From the NCBI RefSeq assembly GCF_020080835.1, contig NC_058160.1, forward strand, positions 16,355,152 to 16,419,151: 64,000 nt of DNA, in the 5' to 3' direction. The notes below the pieces were generated by a model. It saw only the letters and a program-made list of their open reading frames with translations. It did no database searches and was not told where the DNA came from. A program made the translations under genes and the position numbers. Of this stretch, positions 1-9,558 are shown piece after piece. Source of the stretch: Cotesia glomerata (lineage: Eukaryota; Arthropoda; Insecta; Hymenoptera; Braconidae). Within the stretch, counting starts at the first letter, position 1. Each line of letters starts with the position of its first letter.

Positions 1-92
1 ACGCACAATTTATTTAATATCCTAATCCCAAATTAACTATAATTTTTAAAACAATTACGGAAACTATCCTACGTGGATAGTTTTCGACAAAA

Positions 93-548
93 CACTTAGT
101 ATCAAGTGTACTCGATGATATCTCGACTCAATAATATATTAGAAGTGATAGCGGGCTTTTAAGAATCTCTATTCAATATTTTTTTAATTAATAATATGTT
201 TATTTTGAACTCAGGTACTTAAATTAGAAAAAAAACTTTAAATCAATAATTTCATTTTTAAAGAATAAAACTATATTGTTTTACAAACATTATTCGATGT
301 CACTTTACTCAATTAAACATAATTTGTAAATAATAAATAATAAATAAAAATTTTTTTTTAATTTATTAAATTATTTTATTGGAGTACAGATGGCACACAG
401 CCGAGAAATTTCAAGTACAGGTTTTGTTTTTGCCGAATAAAATATCAAATAAAAAAATATTGAATAGAGATTTTTAAAAGTGCACTATCACTTCTAATTA
501 AATATATCATTGAGTCGAGATATCATCGAGTACACTTGGTACTGAGTG
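93..548. repeat. Inverted-repeat (MITE-like) element
   Basis: Arm 93-184 and arm 451-548 are reverse complements over about 90 bases with few mismatches, separated by about 265 bases of AT-rich DNA. No coding capacity is seen between the arms. The shape fits a small non-autonomous inverted-repeat element, although I could not define a target-site duplication. From 549 to 1130 I see only AT-rich sequence with no recognisable feature. Confidence 0.6.
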
Positions 549-1130
549 AACAACGTTGATTAAAGTGATTAAAGTTTTTTTTTAAGTTAAATTATTTTAG
601 TAGAGTACAGGAAGTCGCAGAGTAATCTAGAGGACAGCTGTGTTACTACCTTCAAATCAATTTTCTTTATGCTCTAATGTTTGACCCATCTTAATATGAA
701 TTCTAATATTTATTAAAATGAACTTTCTATTTGAATTTTCCCGGATGAAAAAAATGGCGGTACATTCTGTGGGAAAAAGTGATTCGAAATTTAAACACAC
801 TATAGGTGGATATTAAATGTCATGTAGTTCATGCAACAACAATCAACATAACCTAGGATGAATTGACTGTTTCTTTTTTTAATTAAAAAGTTTGATATTT
901 ATCTATGGTTAAAGACATATTCTATGTTTAAAATAATGTAAAAGCTTCTGTTCACGCTAAAAGCTCAGATAATTTATTACTAACGCTAATTCTTCAGATA
1001 ATTTATCTCAAGTGCCAGTCACGCTAAATTACCGCTGTAGTCACGATAGTGTCCGAATAGCCTTACCGTTTAAAAAAACAAGGTTAATCGAATTTTGGAA
1101 AATTTTTAATTTTCTTAGCGAGAAGTTAGA

Positions 1131-1258
1131 AATAGTAATTTACACACCTTTGGAGGAAAGTAGGAAAGTACACAATTGCCTCCCGAGCTGAAGGCGAGGG
1201 TGGCAAACACGCGGATTGGAATGTCCTACTTTTCTCCCAAGGTGCGTAAATTACTATT
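1131..1258. repeat. 128-bp palindromic MITE-like element
   Basis: The first about 38 bases (starting AATAGTAATTTACACACC) are the near-perfect reverse complement of the last about 38 (ending GTGCGTAAATTACTATT). The GC-richer centre contains CCTCCCGAG...CGAGGGTGGCAA. It abuts the T-rich tract before the splice-acceptor-like site at 1281, so it may lie in an intron of the decayed gene that follows. Confidence 0.55.
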
Positions 1259-1281
1259 AAAAAATCTTTATTTTATTTTAG

Positions 1282-3134
1282 TTATCAAAATTCACCAATT
1301 ACATTAAATGCTGCCAGAAAGATAGTGTCTAAATCGATCGAAGGATATAAAAAAGAACAGTCTAATACTCTATTTGAATTATCAAGAATGTTAGAAACTA
1401 ATGATTTGTACAAAAAAATTTTTCTACGAGAAATTTTAACAGACGATAGAAAAGCCATTGCTCTACTATTAGGATCAAAAAATTTACTAAACAATGTCAA
1501 AACTGCTAAGTCATTAACGATTGATGGGTCGTTTAGGGTAAAAATTAATAACTTATTAAAAATTAATAATTTTAATACCAACATAGGATTGTACAAATTA
1601 TTATTTTTTATTTACTTGAATATTTTTTAAGACTTTCTTCAATTACAGTGTTTGCCGGTAAGACCAGAAGCAGATCAACTTTTGACATTTCACCTACACA
1701 AAGGGAATGAAGTACGATTGCTATAATTTTTTTTTAATTATTTATATTCAAATTTATAGTATGCAGTTAATGATTTTTTGTTATTATAACTAGGCAATTA
1801 CGGCTTTGTATGTCATTTGCAGTGAACGAAGTGAAAAATGATATAATTCCATTTTCAATCATTTAAAAGAAAAAATATTTGAAAATTTAAAAGTTATTAA
1901 ATGTCATTATGACAATTTATTGGTAGGTGAAATTAAAAAAGTTTTGCCTCTCATTGAAATTAAAGGATCTTTATACAATTTTGTCGAATTATGCTTGAAC
2001 TGTTAATATTAATTAATGTATTTATTCGTTCAAATATTTTAACTCATTTATAATAAAAATAATTAAAATTAAAACCGTAGTTATTGAGTAGAAAGTGGAA
2101 CAGTCTCGATTTGCCGATTAATTATGATCACGAAGTTTTTTTTGAGAGTTGCACTATATAAAACTACTCCCAGACAATAAAGTCGATGAAGCAATAAATT
2201 TAATTAACTCTAAAGTAGATAAAGTTGCCTATAAATATGAAGATTTTTGTGCTTTCACTAAATTTCTTAAAAAATGCTCCAAATTAATTATAAAAAATTA
2301 GACTTACGTTGGTGAAAATGCCACGGATGCAATTGATTATGCTGAACATCATAACATCCACATGATACAGCAGCTAGGTTCTCTTAATGAGTTGCATTAA
2401 TTTCTCAGTAAGTTATAGTATTTAAAATTTAAATGTTGAAATACAATTAATGATATTTTGACTTAAAAATTTATTTCAGAATTACTTTTAGATTTGATAT
2501 TAAAAGAAATGAAAAGTTATGGGATAATGCACGACCAGTTCCAAAGAAAAAGAATTATATTAGAATTACAATTACAATTATGAAAGAGCAAGATAAATTT
2601 AAACATAAAAAACAAACTTTAGAAAAATTCAAAGAGCAATTATTTCAAAGTAACATAAAAGATTTATTAATGGTCCAATTACCATGGCCACAGTTTAATA
2701 GAATATATTTTATTTACATTTATAAATTGAGTATCGAGATCATTAGTTATAAATTATTGATTTTTTTTTTTGGGTTAACATCGTGAATTATCATTCGTTT
2801 TATATAATGTTGATTAATTTCTTTTCAGATCGTAATGATGATGGAAATTGAGTGGTTTTAATGAAACTTTGTTTTATCTTTCAATCATTAATGAAGGTAG
2901 TGCGGTAATACTTATATTTTATTCAACATGTTTATTTTATTATCATTTTCACATTGAAAAATAGCAAGCGATCAAGAATGTTTGTATTGCTTCGATGAAA
3001 AAGAATGTGTAGAAGTTGTTCCTTGCCAGTACTATATCGCATGCATGTTATGCTGGATAAGTGATTATTATGCCATGGGAAACAAGAGATGTCCATACTG
3101 CAGAACACTTTATGAAAAAGTCACCATAATCTAA
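1282..3134 (+). pseudogene. Decayed spliced gene, MULE-like body and C-terminal RING finger
   Basis: Several coding-like blocks in one orientation are separated by AT-rich, intron-like DNA. Block 1 follows an acceptor at 1280-1281 and runs to about 1539, ending ...TIDGSF, which recalls the DGTF motif of MULE transposases. Further blocks lie near 1795-2000, 2185-2400 and 2480-2690, but with in-frame stops (for example in KLIIKN*TYVG). The last block, 2965-3134, after an AG at 2963-2964, encodes a RING-like finger: CLYC, then PCQYYIACMLC, then CPYC, ending in a TAA. The position where RING fingers normally carry histidine (PC-x-H) reads tyrosine here. I infer a broken transposase-derived gene with a RING tail. 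The MULE assignment is tentative; the RING is clear. Confidence 0.45.
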
Positions 3135-3232
3135 TAATTTATGTTTTGTTCATCAAAAATATTAGTTGACAGAGTTTCAGTTTAAAGTATTTCGATTTGT
3201 TTTGGTACAATACAATATATGCTTCATTACTA

Positions 3233-3335
3233 CAGTCGAATCGCGTTATGAGTCCGGCTTGTTTTCTTTGTTTCTTAACTAGACTCGCGTTAAGCTGAGA
3301 GAGACACAAGGAGTGCTCATAACGCGACTCGATTG
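3233..3335. repeat. 103-bp MITE with TA duplication
   Basis: Ends CAGTCGAATCGCGTTATGAG and CTCATAACGCGACTCGATTG form about 20-bp terminal inverted repeats, flanked by TA (3231-3232 and 3336-3337). CAGT-type termini with a TA duplication are typical of Tc1/mariner or pogo-type non-autonomous elements. No coding sequence. Confidence 0.65.
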
Positions 3336-3354
3336 TAATAAAAAATAATATATA

Positions 3355-3416
3355 AGGTAAAAGCCCCAATAGATGCTCATGTACCAGTACATGAGCATCT
3401 ATTGGGGCTGTTATCT
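3355..3416. repeat. 62-bp element made only of inverted repeats
   Basis: Bases 3362-3384 and 3387-3409 form a perfect 23-bp stem with a 2-base spacer. The outer ends (AGGTAAAAGCCCC and its partner, read as AGATAACAGCCCC) extend the palindrome, and TA flanks both sides (3353-3354, 3417-3418). The terminal sequence matches that of the 833-bp element at 32835-33667, so this looks like its minimal deletion product. Poly-T tracts follow at about 3419-3436 and 3463-3485. Confidence 0.6.
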
Positions 3417-3438
3417 TATTTTTTTTTTTTTTTTTAAG

Positions 3439-4262
3439 GTTTTAAACTTACTGCAATTGTGTTTTTTTTTTTTTTTTTTTTTTTTGACGTAAATATGTAA
3501 CAAATTCTTTAAAGTTACTTGGATTAAAATAATGAAATGTGCTTTTTATTTTAGGTGCCTTCTCAATTTTATCGGAACAAAGGAATATTGTATGGATGAT
3601 ATTACTAATGGGTGAAAGAGTACTGACAATAATTGGAACCAAAACACCTCAAAGTATGTTCGTTACGAGAGAAAGTTGTAGGTTTTTATTTTATCTTCTG
3701 TTTAACAAGCGCAACGTCATTAGCACGTCTTCACATTTCAATAGGATCATAATTCGCAACAACAATACTTTATGTATTAAGAAGAAAAACGTTAGCAAAC
3801 ATTTCTCAACTTATACAAACAGTCATAGAAGCCACTTTTTGCTAAGAAAATCGATGCACTTTAAGATACTTTTGAAAACTGCTAATTTTTGTATACAATT
3901 CCCAAAAATTTTATATAATCTTTTATTTTTTGAACTTGTAAGATATGTTAATTAATTTATAATGTTATTAATCTTATGTTATAAACAGAAATGACCATAA
4001 TTATAATGATTATTTATTAAAACAGTAACAACAATATTTATAATAACAGATTACAAACGTAAGTCTAAATTATAAAATCATTTTGCATTTTTAAAGCAAC
4101 AAAATTAACACTGATTTTAAAAAATAAAATTTCATTAAGGAGATAAAATTTTTTTGAAATAATAATTAGAATTAACTCTATTGATGAGCGCTAATTTCCA
4201 TTTATTATAAAATATTAATTTTTTAATAACAAAAAATGATTAGTGCATCATTAAACTTACAT
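3439..4262. other. AT-rich stretch, no clear gene
   Basis: An open frame runs on the plus strand from an acceptor-like AG near 3554 to 3955 (about 134 codons). Its composition is AT-driven, it has no motif I recognise, and the other frames are not obviously coding. I leave it uncalled. The rest is AT-rich sequence. Confidence 0.3.
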
Positions 4263-4660
4263 TTAATTACTCTTCTCAAGAGGCTTGGACCAGTCAACAC
4301 TGAGAATAAAGTGATCATTCCCATTGAGATAATAAATAGCTCTAGCAACTCTATACCTTAACTTGAAGTGAACGTACGTTAATTCTTATCCACAAATTGA
4401 TCTGCTTGTTTTTAGCGAGGTATAGCTTCTCAACAATCCAAAATGGTTAAAATAATTCTTTAAAATCAGCTTCAGGACTTTAACTTTATTACTGTAGATT
4501 CATTACGAAGGTAAGAATTCTAACAGCAACAATATAATATCTGCCCTGTATCCACATGCGGTCTCCGAAAATAGACCAGTTTTTACGAGCTGCGATTATC
4601 TTGGAAACGATTGTTTCTCGCTTTTCTAGTATTTTCTTAATCAGTAGAAAATGGCGAGTT
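4263..4660 (-). pseudogene. Unrecognised coding remnant
   Basis: On the minus strand two blocks have protein-like composition. One, about 4660-4505, ends ...GRYYIVAVRILTF. The other, about 4495-4263, ends ...ILSVDWSKPLEKSN followed by a stop at 4263-4265, and contains one in-frame TAA near 4390. The gap between the blocks contains stops and could be an intron. I do not recognise the family. Three coding-like remnants lie in the same orientation between 4.26 and 6.06 kb and may belong to one gene. Confidence 0.3.
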
Positions 4661-5020
4661 TTCATTTGTTAGCTCGTGCAATTTCCCATCGTCTCCGGTA
4701 ACTAGGATAAATATTTTTTTCTTTGATTAAAATAGTTTTATTCAATTACATTATGATAGGAAGGGCATAGAAATAAAAATTGTAATTTTAATTGTTTTAT
4801 TAATAAAAACAAAGCTAGATGAAATCAATAACTTTCCATATTTTAAAAATTTTTGATTTTCTTAAATGAAAGTTAAAAGTAACTTCATTGAAGAAAAAAA
4901 ATCCTAAACCATAAAAATAATTTTTTTTTTAAATTTTTTATCTTTAATGAAGTTAAAAAAAAATTTGTGAGCCCAATAAAATTTATAAGTGTAATTATAT
5001 GAACTGAAATAAAAATTTTT

Positions 5021-5251
5021 TCATTCGCCCTTATATTTATATTTTGACATATACATATATTGCGGGGCTTCTAACATTTTTATTATTAGTCTTTGCATTT
5101 CTGGTGTTATAGCATGTTGAAGGTAATACTTCAATGAAATTTCTCCATCTTGTAATGATTTTAAAAGTTGTGTGATTCTTGAGTCAATTTTAATGACAGA
5201 ACTTTTTTCATATAATTCGAACTTGCAACCTTTATCCATTTTTAGAAACAT
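5021..5251 (-). CDS. Hypothetical protein or exon, 76 aa
   Basis: An ATG-started frame (5251-5249) of 76 codons begins MFLKMDKGCKFELYEKSS and has a balanced, soluble-protein composition. No signal peptide, membrane segment or known motif is visible. It lies between two other minus-strand remnants (4263-4660 and 5516-6059), so it could be an internal or terminal exon of the same gene. I do not know the function, and a chance frame is possible. Confidence 0.3.
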   Translation of the reverse strand: MFLKMDKGCKFELYEKSSVIKIDSRITQLLKSLQDGEISLKYYLQHAITPEMQRLIIKMLEAPQYMYMSKYKYKGE

Positions 5252-5399
5252 TTCATTTGATTTTTCACAGATTTACTTCACTCGTTCTATAGAAATTTGA
5301 CATAAATTTTATTGATTACTTACTTATTTAAAATATATGCGTATAACAACCTTGTTTGAGGCTTCCCTGTTCAAAAATCTTGATTGAAAAGAATTAAAA

Positions 5400-5519
5400 A
5401 TGATGAAATTCGAATTATTTTCAATATTTTCAATAATTTCAATTCTTTTGTTTGTGTGTATAGATATACAGTTTGCATGGAGTGACCGCTTCTCAATTCT
5501 TTTCAATCAGTATTCTTAA
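5400..5519 (+). CDS. Short ORF with signal-peptide-like start, 39 aa
   Basis: ATG ATG at 5400 opens 39 codons ending in TAA (5517-5519). The N-terminus, MMKFELFSIFSIISILLFVC, has a charged start followed by a long hydrophobic core, then polar residues (DIQFAWSDRFS). This is what a small secreted peptide would look like, but AT-rich DNA produces such hydrophobic frames by chance. The DNA is also partly read as the minus-strand remnant 5324-5506. No homologue comes to mind. Confidence 0.15.
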   Translation: MMKFELFSIFSIISILLFVCIDIQFAWSDRFSILFNQYS

Positions 5520-6059
5520 CCAGGGTTATGCACGTTTGCTTCCAAGTTCGCTATAGTTGGTAACATTATTTTTAACCAATTGGTCTTATCAAAAAATAGA
5601 AAAATATCTGGTAGCAATGATCCCATTTTGCTTCCTAAATGCCGATCGAAATATTCTGAAATATTAATAGAATTGTTCATGTTGTTTGAAAATGAAATTG
5701 ACTCAGCCGTAGATTGCCACCATAATTTAATGAACTTAATAAATGACTGCAGTTTCTCAATACAAGCCCGATACTTTTCTTCATTATCATCAATCATTGC
5801 TTCAATTTCTTCAATCGAATTTTTAAATTGATTCGCAGGTAACGTTGGAATCACAAAAGTGTACTGAAGAATTTCATCATTTAAGTCATTCAAGCCGAAA
5901 GTTTTCCATTTTCTAGCCGAGACCTGTACGAAAAATTTAATATTATTATTTGAAGAGCATATCATTTGTGTAGTACCGTTTAAAGTCACGTACTCTTATA
6001 AAATTAAACCAACATAGTTTTAATTCAACATTGGGGAAGATTTCTGTTGTTGCTGACAT
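5516..6059 (-). pseudogene. Unrecognised gene remnant, about 180 codons, one frameshift
   Basis: An ATG at 6059-6057 opens a protein-like frame (MSATTEIFPNVELKLCWFNF...). It passes, near 5980-5990, into a second frame that runs without stops to 5516 (about 157 codons, ending ...ANVHNPG). The change of frame suggests a one-base indel or a very small intron. The long part is rich in charged residues, including an acidic stretch around IEEIEAMIDDNEEK, and has no transmembrane segment. No known family recognised. It lies just downstream of the FLYWCH/MULE remnant on the same strand. Confidence 0.35.
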
Positions 6060-6424
6060 CAACGGGATGTGGCAATAATAAAATGAATAAACTTAGAATA
6101 CCCTAGATATTGATATAAAAATTAAAAATGTACTTATACTAAGAGCAAATGTATATTTATTGTTTTAAATATAAAAGTAAAAGTAATTCCACAATTTTGG
6201 ATTTTTTTTTTTAATATCTGAATGTCTGAATTTTATGTCTATATAGTATTTTAAAGTAAGAAATATTTACTATGTTGTCTCGTCTTGTATGCAATATCAG
6301 TAATTGTGAATGATTAATATCGCTTAATTGGATCTATAAAATAAATAAAGTTTATTTTTATAAATTGACATAATCTAATATACATATGTAATTAAGTTTT
6401 AAATTATTTTTGAAGAAAAAAATT

Positions 6425-7320
6425 AATGAGATAGTTCAGTTATAATTATTATGTCCAAAAAGAGGAGTGAAATTTGTTTTAATTGTATCTCAAATGTAGA
6501 GTGTAAATAAATTTCAGCAGCCGTACTAACTATAGCAAACAGATTTCTTGTTGAAAATACACATGCAACCGAATTGTCTTCTGCTACGCATTGCATTCTT
6601 TAAATATTTTTTATTGGAGGATAATTTGTAAGTATATTTTCCAAATCTTTCAATGACTCAGTAATAGTTGGCTTATACCACTTTATTTTTTTAGAAGGAG
6701 TTAATTTTTTATGGCCCCTTTGTTTATTGTCAGGTTGAAATCTATCAGATTAAATAAAATGAATAAATAATTTTATAATATGTACTTGAAGCAAAAATAT
6801 TTCTTAATTGCTGTCTGAATTATTTTTTCGGTTACCGAAAAAATTCCTACTGAGTAAGGTCCCTCCTCTTCCCTTTATCCTTTATTTCCCCAGTTCCCAA
6901 ATTTGTCTTTAATGACAAATTTAGCTATAAATTATAAGTAAATTATAGGAAGTAAGGCGAGAAACAAAATCTTCAAAATTTTCTATTGTAATATATAAGT
7001 ACACATAATCTTACTTCAAATCAGATTTCGGCTCAGGATGGTTGTGTTCTGAAAAGTCTCTTTCATACCCTCTGGCAGTTTTGACTATTTTTGCAGGACA
7101 CTTGAATTTTGATTTATAGGAAATACACCTAAATTTTTCTTCATTAGATCCTTTAATTTCTTTGTAAATCCGCGGCCTGAAGTGATATAAAAATGAATGG
7201 ATTATCCCAGAAACTTTAGTAAAATTCATTATTGAATCTACAAATGTTATAAAAAATTAATTAATTGTGATTTTATTTGAAAGTTTAAAAGTACTTACTT
7301 TTACTTGCACTTGTAGTCAT
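6425..7320 (-). pseudogene. FLYWCH zinc-finger and MULE-like gene, three exons, broken
   Basis: Exon 1 (7320-7299) encodes MTTSASK and ends at a GTAAGT donor. Exon 2 (7237-7015) follows a TAG acceptor and ends at GTAAGA. Exon 3 starts at 6741 after TAG, and the phases join without a break, which strongly supports the splicing. Exon 2 carries a FLYWCH-type finger: an FLY motif, cysteines spaced CISYKSKFKC, then HNHPEP. In exon 3 the protein (...SLKDLENILTNYPPIKNI) meets an in-frame TAA at 6602-6600, after which the frame stays open. That part ends in HSTFEI, which resembles the MULE core DGTF with the Asp changed. FLYWCH plus MULE is a common transposon-derived pairing in insects. The intact splice sites with an internal stop suggest recent loss. 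Confidence 0.55.
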
Positions 7321-7729
7321 ATTGAGTGATAATTATTTATTTTAACCTAATTTTAATATGTAAAACGTTGTAACTTTTATTAACACCTGTATTCACGTAT
7401 ATGAGACCGATTCAAATTATCACTAGAAGAGATTGGAATTCATTTAAAATAAATAGAAAAATAATAGTAAACTAGCCGCCTTGTTGCTTCATAACAGTAT
7501 CTTCAAGCACCGTGAGACTAAAACATTAATTATTATTCTCACTATGATAGGTTGAAATATCCGAAACATCAACATTCAAATATGACTAACCAGAGGTCGT
7601 CACAAAATTGTTATTTAGTTCATTCAAATCAATATTAACCACTGACTGTACACTCTTTTGCTTTACTCAACCAACTCTTCGCAAATCATTCCAAATTGCT
7701 TGCGCACTCTTAGTAAAACTCAACTGACG

Positions 7730-9092
7730 AATTAAAAGACAATCGATCAAAAATATCTGTACAACTTCCTGGAGCAGCGGTCACAGGAGCTGTTGGTAGT
7801 TCCGGGTCTTCGGAAATATTTTTTACCACGACTAAAAGCAAAATCTCTGTGGGTTTTTGAAATTAAAAGACATTCGATCGCAAATAATTGCACAACTTCC
7901 TGGAGCAGCGGTCACAGGAGCTGTTAGCAGTTCCGGATCCTCGAAAATATTTTGTACCAAGATTTAGAGTAAAATCTCCCTGGGTTTTTAAAATTACAGG
8001 ACAATCGAACGCAAATAACTTTACAACTTCCTGGGGCAGTGGTCACAGGAGCTGTTGGTAGTTTCGGGTCTACCTAAATATTTTTTACTAAGATTAAAAG
8101 CAAAATCTTGGTGTGGTTTTTAAATTAAAAAGCGATCGATCAAAAATAACTGTACAACTTCCCGGAGCAGCAGTCACAGGAGCTGTTGGCAGTTCCGGGA
8201 CTTCAAAAATATTTTTTACCACGACTGAAAGCAAAATCTTGGTGTTTTTTTTAAATTAAAAGACAATCGATCAAAAATAACTGTACAACCTCCTGGAGCA
8301 GCGGTCACAGGAGCTGTTGGCAGTTTCGGGTCTACGTAAATATTTTTCACCAAGATTAAAAGCAAAATCTTGGTGTGTTTTTGAAATTGAAAGACAATCG
8401 ATCAAAAATAACCTACAACTTCCTGGAGCAGCAGTCACAAGAGGTGTTGGTAGTTCCTGGTCTTCGAAAATATTTCCTACCACGATTGAAAGCATTACCT
8501 CTGTGGGTTTTCAAAATTAAAAGACAATCGATCAAAAATAACTGAACAACTTCCTGGAGCAGCGGTCACAGGAGCTGTTGGCAATTCCGGGTCCTCGAAA
8601 ATATTTTTCACCAAGATTAAAAGCAAAATCTCTGTGGGTTTTTTAAATTAAAAGACAATTGATCGCAAATAATTGCAAAACTTTCTGGAGTATCTGTCAC
8701 AGGAGCTGTTAGCAGTTCCGGGTCCTCGAAAATATTTTGTATCAATATTTAGAGTAAAATCTCTGTCGGTTTTTAAAATTACAGGACAATCGAATGCAAA
8801 TAAATTTACATCTTCCTGGGGCAGCGGTCACAGGAGCTGTTGGTAGTTTCGGGTCCCCGAAAATATTTTTTACTAAGATTAAAAGCAAAATCTTGGTGTA
8901 TTTTTTAGATTACAAGACAATCAAACGCAAATAACTTTACAACTTCCTGGATCAGCGGTCACAGGAGCTGTTGGTAGTTCCGGGTCCTCGAAAATATTTT
9001 TTACTAAGATTAAAAGCAAAATCTTGGTGTTTTAAAAATTACCGGACAATTGATCGCAAATAATTTTATAACTTCCTGGAGCAGTGGTCACA
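7730..9092 (+). repeat. 131-bp tandem satellite, eleven copies
   Basis: The block CTTCCTGGAGCAGCGGTCAC recurs at steps of 129-131 bases. The GGTCAC positions are about 7779, 7910, 8041, 8172, 8303, 8433, 8564, 8695, 8826, 8957 and 9086. Each unit also holds GACAATCGATC, GGAGCTGTT and AAAATATTTTT(T)ACCA. Copies diverge by roughly 5-15% by eye and the last is truncated. Open frames across it (for example 8271-8495 minus) are by-products of the repeat. No gene is seen here or in the AT-rich 9093-9558. Confidence 0.9.
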
Positions 9093-9558
9093 GAAAAATT
9101 AATTAACTTTTAGCTATCTTTTGTATTTTAAATTTCTTAGTGCTTATTTTGTATGATTAATATGTTTTTAATCGTCTTTGTTATGAATTGTAAAAATTTA
9201 TATTTGTAAATATTTAGAGATGTCCAAAATTAAAGATATCTAAATTTACTGGTCTATATTTAGAGATGGCTATTTTTTAAGTTTACGAATAATTAAAACT
9301 GTCAATTTTTTTATATTTCTAAATTTTCAATTGTCTTTTTATTGACTTGTCTGAATTTATTCTTCTCCATTTTTTAAATATCTGTCATTTCACTTGTTTG
9401 TTTTATGATTTGTCTAATTTCATAGATATTTTATTTTTAAATTTTATAATTTTATGCTTATCTTTTTTAAAATAATTCCAATTTTTTTGGTTACTAAATT
9501 TTTACATTACTACCTTTATTATTATCGAAATTTTGAATTATCCTTATTTAGACAAATA

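Noticed and set aside
3555..3955. 134-codon open frame as a gene
   Set aside because: AT-driven composition and no recognisable motif; support is too weak.
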